This document shows positions 60,165 through 64,000 of a stretch of 64,000 nucleotides of DNA, in pieces (within the stretch, counting starts at the first letter, position 1; every line of letters begins with the position of its first letter). Location of the stretch: contig NZ_JAPZVQ010000004.1 in NCBI RefSeq assembly GCF_027622945.1, positions 186,001 to 250,000 on the forward strand, written 5' to 3'. Position numbers and translations under genes: made by a program. Below the pieces are notes generated by a model, which was given only the letters and a program-made list of their open reading frames with translations, was not told where the DNA came from and made no database searches. This stretch comes from Glycomyces lechevalierae. Its GTDB lineage: Bacteria > Actinomycetota > Actinomycetes > Mycobacteriales > Micromonosporaceae.

Positions 60165-60264
60165 GCTGCCCGTGCCAATTTACGGCTCGCAAGCAGCGCC
60201 GAGGAGGGTCAACCCGGAAGCCGCAGCCCGAACCCAGAGCCATCACAGGACCACAGGACGAGTC

Positions 60265-63078
60265 ATGACCGAACCCGCACACCGCTACGACGCCAAGCTG
60301 GCCAACCGGATCGAACCGCGCTGGCAGGAGCGCTGGGAGGCCGAGCAGACCTTCCGCGCCCCCAACCCGACCGGGTCCCTGGCCGAGCCGGGCCACCCGC
60401 GCGCCGGGGCGCCCAAGAAGTTCGTGATGGACATGTTCCCCTACCCCTCCGGGGCCGGGCTGCACGTGGGCCACCCGCTGGGCTACATCGCCACCGACGC
60501 GTACTCGCGCTACCTGCGGATGGCCGGGTTCAACGTCCTGCACCCGCTGGGTTTCGACGCGTTCGGCCTGCCCACCGAGCAGTACGCGATCGCCACGGGC
60601 CGCCAGCCCGCCGAGATCACCGCCGAGAACATCGAGCGGTACCGGCGCCAGCTGCGCCTGGTCGGCATGGGCTACGACAACCGCCGCGAGTTCGCCACCA
60701 CCGACCCGGACTACTTCAAGTGGACCCAGTGGATCTTCCTGCAGATCTTCAACTCCTGGTACGACACCGACGCCGACAGGGCGCGCCCGATCGACGAGCT
60801 GATCGCCGCCTTCGAGTCCGGTGAGCGCCCGACTCCCGACGGCCGCCCGTGGTCCGAACTGGGCGCGGTCGAGCGCCGCCGTGTCATCGACGGCCACCGC
60901 CTGGCCTACGTGACCGAGGCGCCCGTCAACTGGTGCCCCGGTCTGGGCACCGTGCTGTCCAATGAGGAGGTCACCTCCGAGGGCCGCTCCGAGCGCGGCA
61001 ACTTCCCGGTCTACACGCGCACCCTGAAGCAGTGGATGATGCGCATCACCTCCTACGCCGACCGCCTGCTGGCCGATCTGGACGGACTGGACTGGACCGA
61101 GTCCCTGAAGTCCATGCAGCGCAACTGGATCGGCAAGTCAACCGGCGCGTTCGTCGACTTCGCGACCTACGCCGGCGACATCCGCGTCTTCACCACCCGC
61201 CCCGACACCCTGTTCGGCGCCACCTACATGGTCCTGGCCCCCGAGCACCCCCTGGTCGAGGCCCTGACCGCCGAATCCTGGCCCGCCGGCGTCCCCGCCT
61301 CCTGGACCGGCGGGCACGAGACCCCCGCCGCGGCCGTCGCCGCCTACCGCGCCCAGGCCGCCGCCAAGACCGACGTCGAGCGCCAGGCCGACGCCAAGGA
61401 GAAGACCGGCGTCTTCACCGGCGGCTACGCCACCAACCCCGTCAACGGCGAGAACGTGCCGGTCTTCATCGCCGACTACGTCCTGGCCGGCTACGGCACC
61501 GGCGCCATCATGGCCGTCCCCGCCCACGACGAGCGCGACTTCGACTTCGCCACCGCCTTCGAGATCCCCATCGTCCAGGTCATCGCCGGGAACGGCGAGT
61601 GGGACCGCGAGGCCGCCTTCACCGCCGACGGCACCGCCGTCAACTCCGGCTTCCTGGACGGCCTGAACGTCACCGACGCCAAGGCCCGCATGATCGACTG
61701 GCTGGTCGAGCACGGCCGCGGCGAAGGCGCCACCACCTTCCGCCTGCGCGACTGGCTGTTCAGCCGCCAGCGCTACTGGGGCGAGCCCTTCCCGATCGTC
61801 TACGACGAGACCGGCCTGCCCGTCGCCCTGGGCGACGAGCACCTGCCCGTCGAACTGCCGCAGATGGACGACTTCTCGCCCAAGACCTTCGACCCCGAGG
61901 ACGCCGACTCCGCCCCCGAGCCGCCCCTGGGACGCGCCAAGGACTGGGTCGAGGTCGAACTGGACCTGGGCGACGGGCCCAAGACCTACACCCGCGAGCT
62001 GAACACCATGCCCAACTGGGCCGGCTCCTCCTGGTACGAACTGCGCTACACCGACCCGAAGGCCGCCGCGAAGCTGGCCGACCCCGCCAACGAGTCCTAC
62101 TGGATGGGCCCGCAGGACGCCGAGGACGTCGGCGGCGTCGACCTGTACATCGGCGGCGTCGAGCACGCCGTCCTGCACCTGCTGTACGCCCGCTTCTGGC
62201 AGAAGGTCCTGTTCGACCTGGGCCACGTCTCCAGCCGCGAGCCCTTCCGCCGCCTGTTCAACCAGGGCTACATCCAGGCCTACGCCTACACCGACGACCG
62301 CGGCGTCTACGTCCCGGCCGAAGAGGTCGAGGAGGAGTCCGAAGGCGTCTACACCTACAAGGGCGCCAAGGTCGACCGCGAGTACGGCAAGATGGGCAAG
62401 TCCCTGAAGAACGTCGTCACCCCCGACGAGGTCTGCGAGTCCTACGGCGCCGACACCTTCCGCGTCTACGAGATGTCGATGGGCCCCCTGGCCGACTCCA
62501 AGCCCTGGGAGACCCGCGCCATCGTCGGCTCCCAGCGGTTCCTGCAGCGCCTGTGGCGCAACATCGTCGACGAGGAGACCGGCGAGGTCAACGTCAGCGA
62601 CGTCGCGCCCGAACCGGCCACCCTGCGCGAGCTGCACAAGGCCATCGCCGGCGTCCGCGAGGACTACGAGAACCTGCGCATGAACACCGCAGTGGCCAAG
62701 CTGATCACGCTGAACAACCACCTGACCGGCCTGAACCCGGTCCCGCGCGAGGCCGCCGAGGCCCTGGTCGCCATGGTCGCCCCGATCGCCCCGCACATCG
62801 CCGAGGAGCTGTGGGAGCGACTGGGCCACGAGGGCGGCATCGCCTATGTGGACTTCCCCGTCGCCGACGAGCGCCACCTGGTCGAGGACACCGTCACCTA
62901 CCCGGTGCAGATCAACGGCAAGGTCCGCGGCCGCATCGAGGTCGCCGCGGGCGCCGACGAGGAGGCCGTGAAGGCCGCCGCGCTGGAGGAGGAGAAGGTC
63001 GCCGCGAACCTGGCCGGCAAGGACGTCAAGAAGGTCATCGTGGTGGCGGGCAAGATGGTCTCGATCGTCGCCAAGTAG
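60265..63078 (+). CDS. leuS: Leucyl-tRNA synthetase
   Basis: This 937-residue class I synthetase has the HIGH motif as HVGH (residues 67-70, [13 protein letters not shown]) and the KMSKS motif as KMGKS ([12 protein letters not shown]). The CP1 editing domain (about 245-440, [21 protein letters not shown]...[18 protein letters not shown] with the editing Asp) is complete. It charges tRNA(Leu) in the cytosol. As far as I could read it, every one of about 66 leucine codons is CTG, while surrounding genes use many CTC. It lies behind a leader-peptide attenuator and ends in a strong terminator. Confidence 0.98.
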   Translation: MTEPAHRYDAKLANRIEPRWQERWEAEQTFRAPNPTGSLAEPGHPRAGAPKKFVMDMFPYPSGAGLHVGHPLGYIATDAYSRYLRMAGFNVLHPLGFDAFGLPTEQYAIATGRQPAEITAENIERYRRQLRLVGMGYDNRREFATTDPDYFKWTQWIFLQIFNSWYDTDADRARPIDELIAAFESGERPTPDGRPWSELGAVERRRVIDGHRLAYVTEAPVNWCPGLGTVLSNEEVTSEGRSERGNFPVYTRTLKQWMMRITSYADRLLADLDGLDWTESLKSMQRNWIGKSTGAFVDFATYAGDIRVFTTRPDTLFGATYMVLAPEHPLVEALTAESWPAGVPASWTGGHETPAAAVAAYRAQAAAKTDVERQADAKEKTGVFTGGYATNPVNGENVPVFIADYVLAGYGTGAIMAVPAHDERDFDFATAFEIPIVQVIAGNGEWDREAAFTADGTAVNSGFLDGLNVTDAKARMIDWLVEHGRGEGATTFRLRDWLFSRQRYWGEPFPIVYDETGLPVALGDEHLPVELPQMDDFSPKTFDPEDADSAPEPPLGRAKDWVEVELDLGDGPKTYTRELNTMPNWAGSSWYELRYTDPKAAAKLADPANESYWMGPQDAEDVGGVDLYIGGVEHAVLHLLYARFWQKVLFDLGHVSSREPFRRLFNQGYIQAYAYTDDRGVYVPAEEVEEESEGVYTYKGAKVDREYGKMGKSLKNVVTPDEVCESYGADTFRVYEMSMGPLADSKPWETRAIVGSQRFLQRLWRNIVDEETGEVNVSDVAPEPATLRELHKAIAGVREDYENLRMNTAVAKLITLNNHLTGLNPVPREAAEALVAMVAPIAPHIAEELWERLGHEGGIAYVDFPVADERHLVEDTVTYPVQINGKVRGRIEVAAGADEEAVKAAALEEEKVAANLAGKDVKKVIVVAGKMVSIVAK

Positions 63079-63090
63079 TCCCCTGAGCTG

Positions 63091-63120
63091 AGGGCGGGTC
63101 CGGGGTTCCGGGCCCGCCCT
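63091..63120 (+). terminator. Terminator of leuS
   Basis: A 13-bp stem (AGGGCGGGTCCGG / CCGGGCCCGCCCT, one T-G pair) has a GGTT loop. Confidence 0.85.
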
Positions 63121-63123
63121 TCG

Positions 63124-63597
63124 TCATGCCTCGGGCCGGGGCGCGCCGCCGCCCAGGTACGTGTACGCCGCGGCCTTCTCGTTGTGCAGCAGGAAGAGCA
63201 GCGCGAGGCTCAGGGCCAGGGCGAGGTAGGTGGCGAGGACGGCCCCGGCGTCGAGGCCGAAGCTGGTCGGGACTGGCGCGAGGCTGATCCCGACGGCCGC
63301 CGGGACGTAGTAGAAGCAGCCGATCACGCAGAGCGCGATCTCGAGCGAGCGCGCCCAGTTCCGGCGCGCGGCGATGCACACCGCCATGACCACATTGGTC
63401 AGCGCGGCGAAGCCGGTGCCGGCCAGCAGCCCCAGGACCAGGTGCGGGCCGGGCTCGGGGAGCTGGTCGCCGACGATCAGCAGCAGCGTGGCCTGGAACG
63501 CCAGGGACAGGATGTTGCAGCAGATGAGCGCGAGTGCGGCGAGGATCTGCCAAGGGATCGGGTGGTGGTAAGCGGGTTTCGTCTGGAGGGGGTCCAT
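63124..63597 (-). CDS. Four-helix membrane protein
   Basis: This protein has 157 residues from ATG 63597 with TATCAT 6 nt upstream on the minus strand (leaderless). Four hydrophobic helices (LAALALICCNILSLAFQATLLLI, LGLLAGTGFAALTNVVMAVCI, LEIALCVIGCFYYVPAAVG, VLATYLALALSLALLFLL). No family is recognised. Two tandem palindromes cover its promoter, so a dedicated regulator must control it. Confidence 0.75.
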   Translation of the reverse strand: MDPLQTKPAYHHPIPWQILAALALICCNILSLAFQATLLLIVGDQLPEPGPHLVLGLLAGTGFAALTNVVMAVCIAARRNWARSLEIALCVIGCFYYVPAAVGISLAPVPTSFGLDAGAVLATYLALALSLALLFLLHNEKAAAYTYLGGGAPRPEA

Positions 63598-63616
63598 ACA
63601 GGCATGATACCAATTC

Positions 63617-63655
63617 TCGTCAGTTTGACGAGTATTTTTCTCGTCATATTGACGA
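63617..63655 (-). promoter_or_regulatory. Tandem palindromic operators upstream of the membrane protein gene
   Basis: Two copies of TCGTCA-N3-TGACGA lie at 63617-63631 and 63641-63655, 24 nt apart centre to centre. They span the likely -35 region of the membrane protein gene (its -10 is at 63604-63609). The spacing puts the copies on nearly the same DNA face, suggesting cooperative binding of a dimeric regulator of MarR, TetR or PadR type. Confidence 0.6.
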
Positions 63656-63687
63656 ATATTTGGCACGGCGGCTCCCGCGTCCTGGTA

Positions 63688-63743
63688 TTGACCATCATCT
63701 ATGCATTCGCTAGGCTGTGCTCACCTGATTGGGAGCGCTCCGC
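63688..63743 (+). promoter_or_regulatory. Promoter and CebR/LacI-like box of the second xylanase gene
   Basis: TTGACC (63688-63693) and TAGGCT (63711-63716) are spaced by exactly 17 nt. Downstream, TGGGAGCGCTCCGC (63730-63743) matches 12 of 14 positions of the TGGGAGCGCTCCCA box bound by CebR, the cello-oligosaccharide-sensing repressor of streptomycetes. It sits about 7 nt after the inferred start, a repression position. Confidence 0.7.
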
Positions 63744-63812
63744 TCCCGCTCGGCCCCATCCTTCGAACAGCCTCGTTCCCTCACGGCGCGGCACCACCTT
63801 GAGGAGCAAACC

Positions 63813-64000
63813 GTGCTGCATTCCCGTCAACGCCGACGCGCCCTGATCGCGGGGGTCGTCACCCTCGCGACGGCGGCGCTCGGCATCGGGCTCTCGACCC
63901 AGTTCGCGGGCGCCCAGTCGACCACCCTGCGCGGCGCCGCCGACGCCATCGGCAAGGACATCGGCGTCGCAGTGGACGTCAACAAACTCCAGAACAACGC
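63813..64000 (+). CDS. Secreted GH10 endo-1,4-beta-xylanase, N-terminal part (truncated by window)
   Basis: The start is GTG 63813 with GAGGAG 6 nt upstream. The 62 visible residues are an export signal (MLHSRQRRRALIAG...LATAALGIGLSTQFAGAQS) followed by TLRGAADAIGKDIGVAVDVNKLQNNA, the usual beginning of a GH10 catalytic domain. The rest lies beyond the window. The CebR-like box suggests induction by cello-oligosaccharides. Confidence 0.8.
   Translation, partial: MLHSRQRRRALIAGVVTLATAALGIGLSTQFAGAQSTTLRGAADAIGKDIGVAVDVNKLQNN

Noticed and set aside
60114..60264. T-box riboswitch for leuS
   Set aside because: No TGGNACCGCG-type antiterminator bulge or specifier loop is present, and the leader peptide plus terminator explains the region better.

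Overview
The window is high-GC DNA from an actinobacterium. The evidence is the trpD / ctaE-qcrCAB / exonuclease neighbourhood typical of Actinomycetota, a fused ctaE-bc1 branch with a di-heme cytochrome c, IdeR-type iron boxes, many GTG/TTG starts and many apparently leaderless genes. The family may be Glycomycetaceae or a relative, but that is only a guess from overall gene content; no 16S or other marker lies here.

Layout. 1-758 is the 3' end of an ABC exporter. 1148-4475 is gatCAB, the tRNA-dependent amidotransferase. 4530-5922 is a lone IS200/IS605-type TnpB insertion with a probable guide RNA. 6042-7547 is the magnesium channel MgtE behind a short upstream ORF. 7604-13706 (minus) is a cluster of CotH-like kinase, DUF4956 membrane protein, VTC-type polyphosphate polymerase domain protein, membrane metallophosphoesterase and PQQ-type sugar dehydrogenase lipoprotein. 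13884-15925 holds a hydroxyacid dehydrogenase and two small membrane proteins. 16017-18118 is a GH42 beta-galactosidase under LacI-type operators. 18124-20071 (minus) is a compact operon of a Crp/Fnr regulator, a 60-residue membrane protein, a Pol-beta-like nucleotidyltransferase and a Pycsar-type transmembrane effector; this is the most system-like accessory locus. 20175-24955 holds a DUF3159 protein, an unknown protein, an MFS exporter with a divergent TetR regulator, and threonine aldolase. 25032-25925 is bacterioferritin-associated ferredoxin and bacterioferritin with separate iron boxes. 26034-27816 is a secreted GH10 xylanase. 27982-29275 (minus) is an ElaA acetyltransferase and ProC. 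29443-35310 is cydABDC. 35429-38000 holds a 2H phosphoesterase and a Stealth sugar-phosphotransferase. 38147-43313 holds an M3 peptidase, a PPP-type phosphatase, a small membrane protein and an XRE-TPR regulator. 43388-43577 is a MITE-like palindromic element directly in front of a Nif3 gene and a zinc-ribbon coiled-coil gene. 45368-51388 is trpD, a degenerate receiver protein, ctaE and qcrCAB. 51450-53177 (minus) is a short RelA/SpoT homologue. 53586-59944 (minus) is a DEDD exonuclease/UvrC-like protein and a transglutaminase-DUF58-MoxR operon. 60072-63078 is leuS behind a leader-peptide attenuator. The window ends in a membrane protein with tandem palindromic operators and the start of another GH10 xylanase under a CebR-like box.

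How it fits together. There are two terminal-oxidase branches (cyd and ctaE-qcr), a saprophytic sugar-use theme (GH42, two GH10, PQQ dehydrogenase, LacI-type boxes), iron storage and release, stringent response and leucyl-tRNA supply. The most notable observations are the leuS leader (peptide MSRRSALLR plus hairpins) combined with exclusive CTG use for leucine in leuS, the Crp-NTase-PycTM operon with its own Crp-like operator, and the TIR-bounded element that appears to supply the promoter of nif3.
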